From Dryocosmus kuriphilus (taxonomy: Eukaryota; Arthropoda; Insecta; Hymenoptera; Cynipidae): a stretch of DNA of 64,000 bases. Location: NCBI GenBank assembly GCA_038277395.1, contig CM076196.1, forward strand, positions 32,443,935 through 32,507,934. Direction: 5' to 3'. Shown one piece after another: positions 24,301 to 36,150 of the stretch (within the stretch, counting starts at the first letter, position 1; every line of letters begins with the position of its first letter). The notes under the pieces were generated by a model. That model searched no databases. It worked only from the letters and a program-made list of their open reading frames with translations, and was not told where the DNA came from. A program made the position numbers and the translations under genes.

Positions 24301-24502
24301 GTTTGCATCATTGGAGGGGGGGGGGGGGGGCTACCGTGTCGCCAGCCCCCCCGCACGTAACCTCGCCTGTATCTTCTAAGGTTTTGTGGCGCAAAATTTT
24401 TCATTTATGGCGCAAATGAGCGCATTTTGAGCGCAATAACTTTGGGTATGAGGGAGTCTCGAATTATTAGTGGGGGGGGGGGGGGGGTAGTGCAACTGAC
24501 CT
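20544..24502. mobile_element. Complete foldback (FB/MULE-like) element with 9-bp TSD
   Basis: The ends are AGGTCAGTTGCACTAC and its exact complement GTAGTGCAACTGACCT, each followed inward by a homopolymer (poly-C, or poly-G on the right). The direct repeat CCAGTAGAC flanks both sides (20535-20543 and 24503-24511), a 9-bp TSD. Arms of ~1.3 kb (20544 to ~21805) and ~1.7 kb (~22797 to 24502) are inverted copies. The right arm is longer by an extra array. A GCGCATATGAGCGCATTTG-type motif recurs at about 23638, 23790, 23941, 24088, 24230 and 24387, with three matching copies in the left arm. Long TIRs with internal repeats plus a 9-bp TSD match Foldback elements and the wider Mutator/MULE class. 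No transposase is encoded, so it must be moved in trans. Confidence 0.85.
21806..22796 (-). other. Unique spacer of the foldback element, possible captured coding fragment
   Basis: The arms diverge near 21805/22797 and the DNA between is single-copy here. On the minus strand 22225-22016 reads MKGVAAKAPRQKLVQKSKKT, then more basic residues, then a hydrophobic stretch. A neighbouring frame reads HFFVVSIVVSGFVAFIS followed by basic residues. A basic head plus one C-terminal membrane helix is faintly reminiscent of small tail-anchored ER proteins, but the frames do not join without a shift and I do not claim a family. On the plus strand a pyrimidine-rich TTTTTTTTCCTGTCTGG precedes ATGCCACGAG/GTTAGT near 22647, resembling a first exon and donor. 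Confidence 0.25.
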
Positions 24503-24562
24503 CCAGTAGACCGTTCTAGTCTCTTCCCAAACAATTCAGTGCAATATCATATCCTTACCCTA

Positions 24563-24884
24563 CTAGCACCCAATATTGCCTCAATATTGCATCCATATTG
24601 AGGCAATATTGCGATGGCCGTTTTTGGCTACATTCGGCTGCTGAAATTGTTATTTTTTTTAACAACAAATATCTCGTGAACTGTAAGAGATAGGTAAAAA
24701 TGGATGCCATTTTTGTGTTTTTGAGTACCCCTGATATACTATATTGTATATAGATCCATATTATTAAAAAGAAAAACATTTTTACCTATCTCCCCTAAGA
24801 TTTCCCACATACCTGTTGTTAAAAACAATAAGTGAATGTTGCCAAAAACGGCCGTCGCAATATTGCCTCAATATTGGGTGCTAG
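24563..24884. mobile_element. MITE with CTAGCACCCAATATTG ends
   Basis: Ends CTAGCACCCAATATTG and CAATATTGGGTGCTAG, with TA on both sides (24561-24562, 24885-24886). The inverted similarity continues outwards for another ~7 bp (CTTACC / GGTAAG), so either the TIR is longer or the target was palindromic. CAATATTGAGGCAATATTG units are repeated within the ends. Inside are AACAACAAATATCTC/ACCTATCTC inverted pieces. About 322 bp with no transposase. A TA target fits a Tc1/mariner-mobilised MITE. Confidence 0.7.
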
Positions 24885-25325
24885 TAAGGTAAGTACAGCC
24901 AGGAGTAACTGCATTTACGCCCTATGATTTTTAGATTTCCACTTAGGTCACATTACAAAATCTTTCACAAATGTCTTAAAAATCACTGTTGTCACTAAAA
25001 ATCACTATTTTCGACAATATTAATGAAAAAAAATCAACCAAAAACACCAAATCTTCCGCTAATTCTGCTGCAGATCCATACATAAACAATACAAAAGTCA
25101 GATCACCCGATCAAATCGCGCATTAGAAGATATAGCATATAATAATTAGACCGTATTCTAAAGATATAGCCTGCGTATAATATTTGTCACCCCGCACCCG
25201 TTACAAATTGAATGCTTTGCATGCTCACAACTCTTCTGTGCAATGCGTAATGCAAATTTTTAAAACTAAATTGTTTGCAGGTACTATACATATTCAAATG
25301 CTTGTGCAAGCTTATCGTTTGCAAA

Positions 25326-26672
25326 ATGATGATCTTTCCAAATGAATGTGTGATCTGTTATGCCACCGATAAATTAAAAAGGTGCGCTCGTTGTCACATG
25401 ATATCTTATTGTGGTTCGGATCATCAAAAAGAGGACTGGCCAGTTCACAAAGAAATCTGTAAAGCAATATCAGCAGTAGCAAAGGAGAAAGGAACTTCCC
25501 ACCTTTTTGAAAAACTACGTGGCCTCGATGCATATGACTGGGTTCGAAAACGACAACTTTTAACTATAGAAGTAGCAAAAAGATTGGGTCGTGACATTAG
25601 AATAAATGAATTTGGATTGCTAAAATTACCACGAGCTTGTTTCGTGTGTCACGATGTTAGGCAAGATTTATTAAAAAATTGTCCTGGCTGCTCTTTTGCT
25701 AGCTTTTGTAAGGAACATCCTAGCAGTCCCATTCATGACAAAGAGTGTTCGACAATAAAACAATTTCATGGATACGAAATCCAATTTCAAAAGAACACTA
25801 AGATCGCACCTATGAAAATACATCTAAGATTAGAAGAATTGCGGAAGTCGATCTTAGACGCCACACAAATAAAAAAAACCTCAAAGCTACCCTCATCGAT
25901 GTTGGAATATATGGACATGTATGGAAACACTTTGAACGACGTTCCAGAGAGTCTTATGTGGAAAATTTTTATCTCAAATAATTTTAGTATACCGTTAACA
26001 CTTTTTAATACTTTAAATCAATTAAAATGTCACCCAGCTTTTGAAATGGTTATTCACGTGGTACGCAGTATACGTGTGAAGGATGATCTATTGTGGGAAC
26101 TTCTTTTACATTTATTGCCGGACTTAAAAGTTTTGAAGATTGTTCAAGTGGTGGGTGAGGACATCGCCAATACCCAGGTTAGACTCTGCAAAAAATGTCG
26201 CTCTAGCAAGAAACAAATTTTCGTTCACTGTACCGATTACTCATACGTTGAGTATACGAAGCAAAAGAGTTTTCAGAAACCAGATATCATTGCATTTTTG
26301 AGTGTCTTTGTTATAAGAGAATACGTGCCTCTTTTAGAATGGCGAAACAAATTAATAAAGTGCAGAGAGTTAAATGTCCCGATGTTGTTCATGAATCACT
26401 CAGAGAACGATTTAAGATATTTGAAAGAATCACTGATCGCTCCTATGGGAGGATTTGAAATTTGCTTCGATGGACGAAATGACTTTGCATCTCTATGGTA
26501 TACATTAAATTATGAAGGTATGCTTTGCTCTGCAAATCTTTTTATAATTACAATGAAACCTGGAGATGGCCCCTGCAAATTGAAATGGACTCCAAGCATT
26601 TTACCTCGAGAGTTTTTCTACAGTAACTACTGTCCAGTTTGTTTGTTCTACCAAAACTCCAGTAGTTTGTAA
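25326..26672 (+). CDS. MYND zinc-finger / MSS51-C-like protein, module A
   Basis: From the first in-frame ATG (25326) the 448-aa frame has a MYND finger at residues 8-45 (C8, C11, C20, C23, C29, H41, C45, with His33 where Cys is usual). A second Cys/His cluster follows at about 110-145 (CFVCHDV...NCPGC...FCKEHP...HDKEC). A long C-terminal domain has SIPLTLFNTLNQL, a PDIIAFLSVFV strand and a DFASLWY segment in place of the usual NPF, all typical of the MSS51/ZMYND17 C-terminal domain. A possible acceptor TTGTTTGCAG at 25280 means an upstream exon may exist. The end is odd: the last residues SNYCPVCLFYQ are the first CxxC of the next module's MYND finger. The stop at 26672 therefore lies inside module B, and a one-base frameshift separates the two. 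MSS51 relatives act in mitochondrial or metabolic regulation, but function here is unknown. Confidence 0.75.
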   Translation: MMIFPNECVICYATDKLKRCARCHMISYCGSDHQKEDWPVHKEICKAISAVAKEKGTSHLFEKLRGLDAYDWVRKRQLLTIEVAKRLGRDIRINEFGLLKLPRACFVCHDVRQDLLKNCPGCSFASFCKEHPSSPIHDKECSTIKQFHGYEIQFQKNTKIAPMKIHLRLEELRKSILDATQIKKTSKLPSSMLEYMDMYGNTLNDVPESLMWKIFISNNFSIPLTLFNTLNQLKCHPAFEMVIHVVRSIRVKDDLLWELLLHLLPDLKVLKIVQVVGEDIANTQVRLCKKCRSSKKQIFVHCTDYSYVEYTKQKSFQKPDIIAFLSVFVIREYVPLLEWRNKLIKCRELNVPMLFMNHSENDLRYLKESLIAPMGGFEICFDGRNDFASLWYTLNYEGMLCSANLFIITMKPGDGPCKLKWTPSILPREFFYSNYCPVCLFYQNSSSL

Positions 26673-28162
26673 TCGATGCAAAATGGTTTTTTATTGTAGC
26701 GATAATCATCAAGCTAAACATCAAGGAAAGCACAAGGACATTTGTAAAGTTATATTGGCAATGCTGAATGAAAGTAAGGAACCAAATCTTTTTGATAAAT
26801 TCAAAAAGACTGATTCGGAATCTTGGTTCCTCGCAAAGATTGACTTAGTGAAGAAGGCAGAGACAAAACTTGGAAGAGAGATTCGCGATTATGAAAAGCA
26901 GATGTTCCTATTTCCGAAAACCTGCTTTGTTTGCCATGAAAGCGATCTGAGTGTGCTGAAGCACTGCGAATGTGGGGTAAGTTAATTTAAAAATAACGAC
27001 ATTTGTTAGGGAAACATTGTGCGTCAGCTGTCATTCTATGACATTAAAAAGGCATAATAAAACAAAACCATTAAAAAACAAATAGATGAATTTAGTCTTC
27101 GAAATCTACAGATCATTAAAAATTTATAGAGTCAGCTAAAATATGTCTAAATAATAGAAACTTTTTTTAATGCAGGTTTGTCTCTGCAAAGTACACAAGA
27201 ACAATTCGAAACACAAGGAACTTTGCCAAGATTTTTCACTGGTTTGTAAATTTTCTATGATAGATCCAATCTTTGTACGACTGACATTCGATTTCAACAT
27301 AGAAGAGGACCTACCCACTTCCATGAAAGTTTTCTTAGATGCGAACTTCAAGGATAACGACGAATGTACGAAAGTAGATATCCCAGATTTTCAGAAGATT
27401 CAATTTTCAAAGTTTTGCACTAGACCACTGACTTTAGTCTCTGCGATACGGAAACTTGGTTTGGACAAAAATGTGTCGCTCGTAGTTCACGTGATTGGAG
27501 CAGCTGGCACGGAAATCGGTTTCAGCGAATACTGGTGTTCTCTCATATCATGGTTGCACGATTTAATGTGCCTAAAGATTGTTTTTATCGGGCCAGATGT
27601 TCTCAAGGTTGGCTACGATCTTCAAGAGGATTTCAATAAAACTGAAAATCAGACATCAATTTTAGAAGCCGCATTTTATGTTATGCAGTATGAAGAATAT
27701 TTAAAAAATGAATCTTTCGAGCATCCTGATTTAGTCGTGGGATATAATCTTAATCTTCACGAGAGCGAATTGGGAATTTCAAAAAAAATTTGGAAAGATA
27801 CGGTTTTGTCTTTGAAGAAAGTGAATGTTCCATTTGTTTTAACGGCGGGGACAGAAGATCGAGCTCTTAGAGATCATGAAGCTTTGTGTAAACTTTTGGA
27901 GACGCCTGTTGACTATTTTTGTTTAGAACGAAATCCGTTTGCAACAATGTATCCTGAGAGAGATTTTGAATCGGAAGAATTGTTATATGAAAATCAGTAC
28001 TTAATTATTTATCAACAACTCGAGAAAGATTCGACCGAGACAGCCTTTCCGGAGACAGAAGAACTTCCAGAAGAGGATTTGGAGAAGCTGAAGGAACTTG
28101 GTGCTGAATTAAGCCGTCAGGAGAAATTATTCAGTCTTAGATTGGTTGCAAGAAAAAAGTAG
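26625..28162 (+). CDS. MYND zinc-finger / MSS51-C-like protein, module B (two exons)
   Basis: Exon 1 runs to 26976 and exon 2 is 27176-28162, ending RKK-TAG. CPVC (in the module A frame) plus VVCNRCKMVFYCSDNHQAKH...HKDIC (+1 frame) make a MYND finger. Joining them needs a shift of one base near the AAAA at 26653-26657. CFVCHESDLSVLKHCECG, then after the intron VCLCKVHKNNSKHKELC, forms the second Cys/His cluster. The C-terminal domain contains FTRPLTL-like CTRPLTLVSAIRKLG, HPDLVVGYNLNLHE, VPFVLTAGTEDRAL and ERNPFATMYPERD, a good match to the MSS51 C-terminal pattern with its NPF. No own start codon precedes the CPVC. Possibilities are a single two-module gene broken by a frameshift or assembly error, or a downstream paralogue that lost its start. 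Confidence 0.75.
26977..27175 (+). other. Intron in module B (199 bp, phase 0)
   Basis: Donor GTAAGT after TGT-GGG and acceptor TTTTTTTAATGCAG before GTT-TGT-CTC. Splicing joins CECG to VCLC inside the second Cys/His cluster with the frame kept. Module A has no intron at the homologous place (NCPGC-SFASFC is continuous). Confidence 0.85.
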
Positions 28163-29530
28163 ACTACGATTATATGAATATAAAAAAAAATATTCGACGT
28201 CATTTGTGTTCAGGAAATAAGTTTTTAACCTACTTACTTATTACTACTTACTTATTTTCATTTATTTTAAACCAGTTTTGATGAAGGTATTACCTATATA
28301 TATTTTTAACTTACTTATTTTCATTTATTTTAAATCTGTTTTGATGAAGGCGGTAATTATCTATGCTCATATAATTCATGGAATTCAAAGCTTTTTAAAA
28401 TTTACTGTTTAACAGGAACTTTCAACGATTTGGTTACATGTTCAAACATTAGGAAAATAGAAAACGATAGAAAATTTTTAGATTTTGTAGTTTTTTCATG
28501 AATTATAAAAATATTTATCCATTTTTTAATTCTGAAGGCTTTATATAATCTGAATACTTTGTGTAATCTAAATATGGAGTACAAAAAATAAAGAAAAATG
28601 AATTTATAAAAACCTAATTTTTGTAAATTATGTTTACTAGTACACAGAGAAATTTTTACTTGTAAAATTCGGTAATAAACTTTTTTTTTGCAAAAGTTCG
28701 ATGTCAAACTGGCATAATTTTTTCCATATTAATTTTTAAATATATTTAAAAATTATTAATTCCCATTGGAGAATTGGAAAAACTAGTACTTTTCGATAGC
28801 GAGTTAAAATTAGGAAACAGTGATGTACACAGAAATAAATAATAAAATTATAATAACAGTTACAGTTTAAATAACATTGGTTGCAAAATATTTTAGGAAA
28901 ATTACCATTGACAATAGGACAATTATTTAACTATTCCAATATAATTAGTAAATTGACAATTTAATACACTAGTAATTTTTGCAAAAGAAACGCTATATTA
29001 CCAAATTTTACAAATAAAAGTTTAAGAAATATATAATCTCATTTCAAATATAATGAATTAATTATACTTTCAAACATCACCAGTTTTCAAAATTAAATAA
29101 TGAAAAGGATTACAAATAAAAAGTTATGAATAAATTGCCCAGTACAACAAAATGTGAAAATATTTTAAAATGTGGAGTCTGCTTATTCGTTTCTCCTTAG
29201 AAGTCGGGAGTTAGTTATTAGGCAAAATATTGCAAACATTCAGACGAGTAAATGGCCACTGAATGAAAATCTAAGTTATTTAGGATTACTTATAGCAATA
29301 ATTTGTATGCAATGTATCGAAATAATTACAAAACTTTCAGTATTTAAACGAGAAGCCTGAAATTGGAAACGCTTTTTATGCTTGAGCTTGAAATTAAAAT
29401 TGAACTATTTTAATTTACAAAGTTGTTTCAAATGAATAATTGTCAAATTTTACGTTATGTTTCACATTATCTAATTATTAGTTCACATTTGAAATTATTC
29501 GATATTGTACAATTTAATTATAGAGCTTCA
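28163..29530. other. AT-rich intergenic spacer
   Basis: A 66-bp direct duplication occurs just after the gene (ACTTACTTATTTTCATTTATTTTAAA at about 28245 and 28310). Otherwise plain AT-rich sequence; short frames (28402-28707, 29172-29360) have no supporting features. Confidence 0.4.
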
Positions 29531-30299
29531 ATCAAAAATTACTCAGTTTTAAACATTTTAATTTTATACCTATAAATCTTTATAAGTCTTTCGATTTAAA
29601 ATAGTTCAACTATTAAACTCCTTAACTGAAAAATGTTCAAGTTGAAAAATTTATATTTCCAAAAAGTAAAAAACTTTTAAATTGAAAGCTTCAAAATTAA
29701 ACAATTCTATTTTAAATTTTAGGTAGTTATTTAAAAATAAATAATATTAAGATTCGATATTGCAAACTAAATGATTTTAAATTTTAAAATTTTTAAAATA
29801 GAACATTTTAGTAGATGAATCCAAATTGTCTCCGATTTTACGTCCAGATCCAAGGGTTTGCAACGAGCTGATTCCGTAAGAAAGTTTGGAATTTTACTTC
29901 CTTGATATCCCAGTTAGAAAATATAGAATCAAACACTCAGAAAAATGTTTCTGTCAATCAAACAATAAAATTTGTTTGAATTCTGATCATTGAAAGGAAC
30001 AAAATGTTTGCTTCACTTAACAAAATATTTATTTTTAATTTAAGAAATGGAAAATATGCACCTTATTTATTGAAACAAATAATTTGTTTGGTACAATTTG
30101 TTTGATTTAAACAAAGGATTTGCTTCTATGAAGAAAACAAAACATTTGTTTAAAATATATTTATTTTTGAAATCATAAAAATATTAATTTGATTCAAACA
30201 AAAAATGCAGTGCACATTAGTCCTGCAAAATGCCTGACCAAAAGTGATGCGGCATCACCGATAATTACGGTCCGACTGGTGAAACTTGGTAAAAGTCGG
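29531..30299. repeat. Mosaic of fragments shared with other repeats
   Basis: 29540-29760 resembles 5130-5330 (TTTAAAATAGTTCAACTATTAAAC, then AAATTTTAGGTAG). 30030-30215 resembles 3330-3475 and 18680-18810 (TGGTACAATTTGTTTGATTT, ACAAAGGATTTGCTT). These are degraded pieces of the segmental duplication. No gene. Confidence 0.55.
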
Positions 30300-33200
30300 T
30301 CAAACTAATTTTTTAAAGCGATTATCGTTTCTAGCGTGATAACTTATGAAATAATAAAATATTATTAACGCAGAAGCTTAGTTATGAAAGAATTTGTCGT
30401 ACCGATATTAAATTTATCAATAAAATTAGAAATTCGGTAAGCATAACCTCAAACCCTAGACTGAAAAATGTTCAAGTTTGAAGAATTTATATTTCCAAAA
30501 ATTAACAAACTTTTAAATTGAAAACTTCAAAATTAAAAAATTCTATTTAAAATTTTAGGTAGTTATTTAAAAATAAATAATGTTAAGATTCGATATTGCA
30601 AACTAAATGATTTTAAATTTGAAAATGTTAAAAATAGAACATTTAAAATTGAAATGCTCAAAGTTTTTAAATTTCGTTTGATTAAGATTGCGCATTTTTA
30701 AATTAAACCTTAGACATTGTAAAGAATTTAAAAGTTCAAACTTTAGATTTAGATTAAGTTAAAATTGCATAATTTCATATTATGTGTTATCACAATTATC
30801 AAATATTTAAACTGATTGCAATAGTTTTTTTTTTTTTTACATTATGAAAGTGAATATGTGTTTAGATACGATTTTCCTAAATTGCTCCACTAAGTTTGAT
30901 TATTATATTTTTATAATTGTCATTGCAGACTTGTGAACATATGTCGAGTAGGATGTGAGTATAACGCGAAGTTTCTATATCAGTCAAACTAATTTTTTAA
31001 AGCGATTATCGTTTCTAGCGTGATAACTTGTGAAATAATAAAAGATTATTAACGCAGAAGCTTAGTTATGAAAGAATTTGTCGTATCGATATTAAATTTA
31101 TCAATAAAATTAGAAATTCGGTAAGCATAACCTCAAACCTTAGACAATTAATTAGATTGCCTGGACTTAGCTTAGCTCATGCAAATCATTTTTGTGCTCT
31201 TTTTTAACACTGACATTATTTATAGTGACTATATAACTTCAAAAATTACGAATATTGGTGGTATTGATTAACAGTTAATTATGTGTTTATTATTACCACC
31301 AATTGCCTACATTACCAGTGGTAAGGTAGATATCGTCCTTAGATTGGTATAAATGCCTGTGTAGCAGATAACCCTGGGAAGTGGAATAAATGCTTTTCAG
31401 CTTATTATGTGCTACAGTGACTTCATAAATATTATTCTCATAATTAAGTTCAGTGGGTTCTATAAATTAGTCTAAGAATTCATTTCATGACAAGTTTAAT
31501 TTATCTTCTTTAAAAATTGCCTTTGACCAAGTTTTACCAACTTTTACCTCATGACCGTCAGATTAATGTCACTTCAGATGCATGTCATATTGAGAGCTCA
31601 ATGCCATTTCATATCCATTTGAAATTACTTTGCCTGGAATTGTTGTGCAAATAACATCACATTTCAATATAAAATGCTTAAAATAAATAATTAAGATATT
31701 TTGTGATTTTTAAAATTCCCGGACTTAGGTTTGTGCTCTCACAGAGTGTACTCCGTGGGACTCCGAGGCTTTCCGAAGTCGAAAATCGAACGGACCTCTC
31801 TTTCTATCATGTAAGTTAGACCTGTTTAGACTAAGAGATTCGTTTTGCAAACTGTATAGTTTTGGATCGATGGTAGTTCTTTATCTATCATATGAGATAG
31901 ACAGAGAGATTTGATCATTCTGCAATGATAATTCGATCTATGTCGTGTGATACGATCGAAGCCCTCTGTCTGTCTCATACAATAGACAGAGATATCCAAT
32001 CGGTCATAGACTATTCAGATTTCAATAAGATCGAATCTTTCTGTCTCACTCACATGATAGAAAGAGAGGTCCGTTCGATTTTCGACGTCGAAAAGCCCCG
32101 GTCTCCCACTGCAGAAATTGTACTTTCGACGTTAGTGTTGCGGTGGCGCCACGAACTTACCAAATTTTAGCGCGAAATTAAGATTTATTAATTTTCAAAT
32201 AATTAAATATTGTTAAATGCCTTCTCTTTTTAACAAATTGGATACGTTCGGCTAATTCACAATTTCTCGGTTTTCATTATTTATCTCTAAAACCAAAATA
32301 CGTAAAAATAATTTAAGGATTGTCTGCAGATTTCGTCGTTATCGACGTGATTGTAACGTATGAGAATGGGGTTGGAATGGGTGGATGGGCATTCCCCTAT
32401 ATCTCTTTCTTCTTGTAGTTAAGTCACTTGTCTTGTAGTTGCTTGTAGTTGGGTCACTGGTGTTGTTTGTAATCGGAAAGTAGAACGCAAAAAAAAAGCT
32501 TCTAGAAAAAAGCTCGAAAAAAGTGAGTACAGTTTTACATAGGTACCAAACCCAAATAGAAAATAATCATATATTTTACAACACGATGTGGCTAAGGGGC
32601 CGTACTTTATATTACGCAACAGCTTAAGGGTGGAGGGGGCTGACACTCTGTGTAAATTTGTTAGGTACCTACAGTAAAATGGTAAAAAGCGAGGGTGCGG
32701 TCTGGAGAGGGCTCGATAATCAATTACATAATTTAAGTACGGCCTGAAAGGTGGGTCCTGAAAAATTTAGAATTCAAAAACGCCTTTGACATTGTTTTAG
32801 TTTAGAGAAAATCTCATTCTATGGACTTTTTAAAACTAAAATAATTTAAAAAGCTCGGCAAAAAGTATCAAATATTTCGTTTGTTCCTTTGGAACCTTTC
32901 ACATCTTTTCAATTTTGGTCTTTTTTTAATTTTGACTTATTACCTTTAAGAATATTGTCAAATATACTAGTTTATGCCTCTTATATAAACGTCAAAAAAT
33001 TCAAAAATAAGTATTTATTTCATAAAATAAAGAACAGCAATGTGAAAATTGTAATCTTTTGTAACTAATTTTAATTATATACTTGTAAAATTTTGTAAAA
33101 GGTTCTGGATAGTAGCAAAAGATTGTACTTTCTAGTATATTTTTTTCCGTCTTTTTTTTTACAAAATTCTTGAACGCTAATAATTGAAATAAATATAGGT

Positions 33201-33727
33201 TATACCGGGCGTCCTAATCTGATGCCGCACTAGGAATAACTAGGCAGGAACTTTTTTTAATACAAAAAAATATATATATATATATATTTAATATAATATA
33301 ATAAAATTTACGGAATATATAATAAATTATATTCTATATTATACATAATGTATACCCTGCAAAAAATCAAGTTCAATTGCAATGAATTGGATATGTTGAA
33401 ATGACGATTTACAATTGAAAGCAATAGGAAAGACGTCCTTCAAGTAAGCAGGACATTTTTCAAAAATTGAAAATATTATTGATCGATATTTTGCCGCTAA
33501 TTATTCTTAATTTAAGCGTGGAAATCGCAATTTTGTCGCAAGCTTTTTTTTTTTTTTAAATGGGGTGCACTGCTAGCATGATATCAAGTTAGCAGGACAT
33601 CCCCGCGAAAACGGTCAATGAGACAAACCTAACATATGGAGATTTTGCCGCCTTTTATGCGCTTTCCATTAAACTAAAAGTTTCCAAAATTCAGCCATAT
33701 ATCGCCTAGCCCGGCGAGAATATGATG
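30300..33727 (+). repeat. Dispersed repeat unit, copy B
   Basis: Aligns with 7883-11225. It extends further left (GTCGGTCAAACTAATTTTTTAAAGCG at 30297), and that ~150-bp block occurs twice (30300-30460 and 30985-31147), flanking ~530 bp. The hairpin of copy A is at ~31766-32112. It runs directly into 33728-33915 and the second peptidase-like gene, so the larger unit is at least 5 kb. No convincing gene. Confidence 0.8.
31766..32112. repeat. Long imperfect hairpin, second copy
   Basis: Same structure as 9290-9642: GACCTCTCTTTCTATCATG near 31793 is mirrored by CATGATAGAAAGAGAGGTC near 32053. Its presence in both copies shows that it belongs to the unit and did not arise by a recent insertion. 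Confidence 0.7.
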
Positions 33728-33915
33728 AATCATCGGAAGATAACTAGATCTTAAAATAATTTATTGCAAGTCGTAAAATCAATTTACAACATTCGAGTAG
33801 ATAGAAACTGTCAATATAGAATTTTAGAATAACTATTTTGTTAATAAAAATATAATTAAACAATACTTATTCTCAATATATAGCTTCTGCTTCTCATTCG
33901 GAATTTCCAAGCTTT
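33728..33915 (+). repeat. Junction segment present in copy B, replaced in copy A
   Basis: Continues the unit and is found inverted at about 923-1100. In copy A this interval (11226-15690) is instead filled by a hairpin MITE, low-complexity DNA and the satellite array. The satellite therefore lies inside an older copy of this unit. Confidence 0.7.
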
Positions 33916-36150
33916 CGTGTTTTTAGTGAGATATTCTGATATATCCTCATATTCGTAATCAAAGCAAGTTTATTATTTTAAATCTACTTGTTAAACATTC
34001 TATTGACGTAAAATTTACAATTTAGCAAAAAATAAAGAATAACAATGAAATTAATTTTCTAATACTAATCAATAAAAACACTGCAAATGGGATTGCGTCA
34101 ATCATTAATCGAATATGTTTTCATTTGATATATCGTGCATTCAGTTGGTGTAAAGAATAATGAGCTAATGTTTAAATAGAAAGAATGTAATAATTGTAAT
34201 TTAATCCAGATCAATAAAAATGCATACATAATTACAAGTAGGAAAACTTATTTTAATGCAATTTAGTTTATTGTTTAACATACAATATTAATTTTGGTTT
34301 CACTAATGCGTTTGATTTTAAATGCATGCTAATGACCTATATCACCTTTTGATTTTGGATTTTCATTTCCTTCATATGGAATTAGTCCCATTAAATTGAA
34401 TCTGACTCCATTTTTATCTTTCAGTCTCTTCGGAATTGGTTGAAGTTTTGTATGAACTTCTTCCTTCGTCATGCCGAAAATTTCGAAACAAAGTAAATCA
34501 CCTAAAATTTGCAGTTAAAATTAATTTTTTAAAGAATTTGGTAGGATGGGCCAAATTTAACTTAATGTATCATTAATATGTATTAGTAATATGACTTCGG
34601 ATTTCATCAAAGAGAATTTACAAATATTTCAAAGTTTTTAGCTAATATCTGACCTTTATCTTAAAATTTTGACAATATATCTCAAGATGCTCAATTATAG
34701 CGGAACCAAATGCAAACAGTAATAAGAAAAAGTAAATAATATATCAATCGTTAAAATGTTTAGATTTTAATAGCAAATTCTTTAACACTGATAATTTAGG
34801 AATGCCGATATTGATGTTATTGTCTCAGAAATTTGCAATGCATCGTCGATATCTTAGAATGCAACAGTAAATTAAATTCTCTATAATATTAAAATAATAA
34901 ATTAGAATTAAAAATTTGGCCATTGGTTGTTTCTTGCGAACAAAAAAATGTATTACCGTACGAGATATTGTTATCGACAGTTGATCCACACATTGCACAC
35001 TTTCTCGGTGTTCTCGTTTGTTCCTCTTTAAGGATTGCAAGTGTATTTTTACCATCATACAGAGTGCTTAATTTTATTATATGTGTTATGTTATATAATT
35101 CTGAATGCTTTGTCTACAATTATTTTCACAATCCATCTTTCGTATAAAACTCGGAATGTCTTGAAAAAGTAACATATGCAAATCGTTAATAGATGTGTCA
35201 TACTGGATAATTTGTACTTTTTTATTGCTGATAGGTTCTGTGGAACAATCTTGACGATAGGTTAAAAGAATTTTTCCTCTCATTGTGTATGTGTATGCTC
35301 ATATGCCATGTTCCAATACATGAACGACTAGTTTGAAAAAATCATTGTTTGACTTCAAAGATTCAGCAAAAGTTTCCACACTGGGATAATCAATACCGGC
35401 TGTTAATATTATTTGAACTAAAGAATCCAAAGCGAACGTGAAAGTAAAGGAGTATCCTTTTTTCTCAATTGATGGTCCGGATACAATAACCGACTCAACG
35501 CTTGAAAACGCGTAGAATAATTGTCCAACCGGCTGGTGATATGGAAATTTTGAAGTTCAAAAATTGTAATTTTTAAAAATACTAAAGTGTAGAGAATGAT
35601 GAGAAGGAACTTTTTTCCATTTAAAGTTTTTCTATCCGAGGAATTTTTAATAATAATAATTAAAATGTGAAGAAAATTTGTTCCCGAATTTAATTATTTT
35701 TTAGAACATAAATCGTCACAAGTTAAGCAAATATTATTGAAACTGTTTAAGAATTGGTACATATATGCAGTATACCCTGGCGATGATCACAAAATAAGGA
35801 AAAAACTGAAAATCGTCTGTTGTTTAGTAATATTTAATTGCAAATTGAGGCACGTTTTTTTAGATTCGTCGACAAAAAGTCTGCAGGGATCTTTAAGTTT
35901 GAAACAACTTCCAGTGAGAGATTTGTTCCTCACTATTGAGGGAATATTTCTGCAAATTTTCGGATCGATTCATTGAAAACTAACTGAATTATCCATTTTG
36001 TAAGGAAGCACGCGACGCCGTCTACGATTGAATTGTGAGCAGATTGACGCGTTTCTTTACGTTCGCTTGCGTTCGCCTATACAGGACTCGACTTTTAAAT
36101 AATTAAATATTTAAAATCTTCGTATAAAAAAAATCTGGGCTTATTTTGCG

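Noticed and set aside
25312..25533. Minus-strand frame opposite the MYND finger
   Set aside because: Lies entirely within the coding strand of module A, which has clear zinc-ligand spacing.
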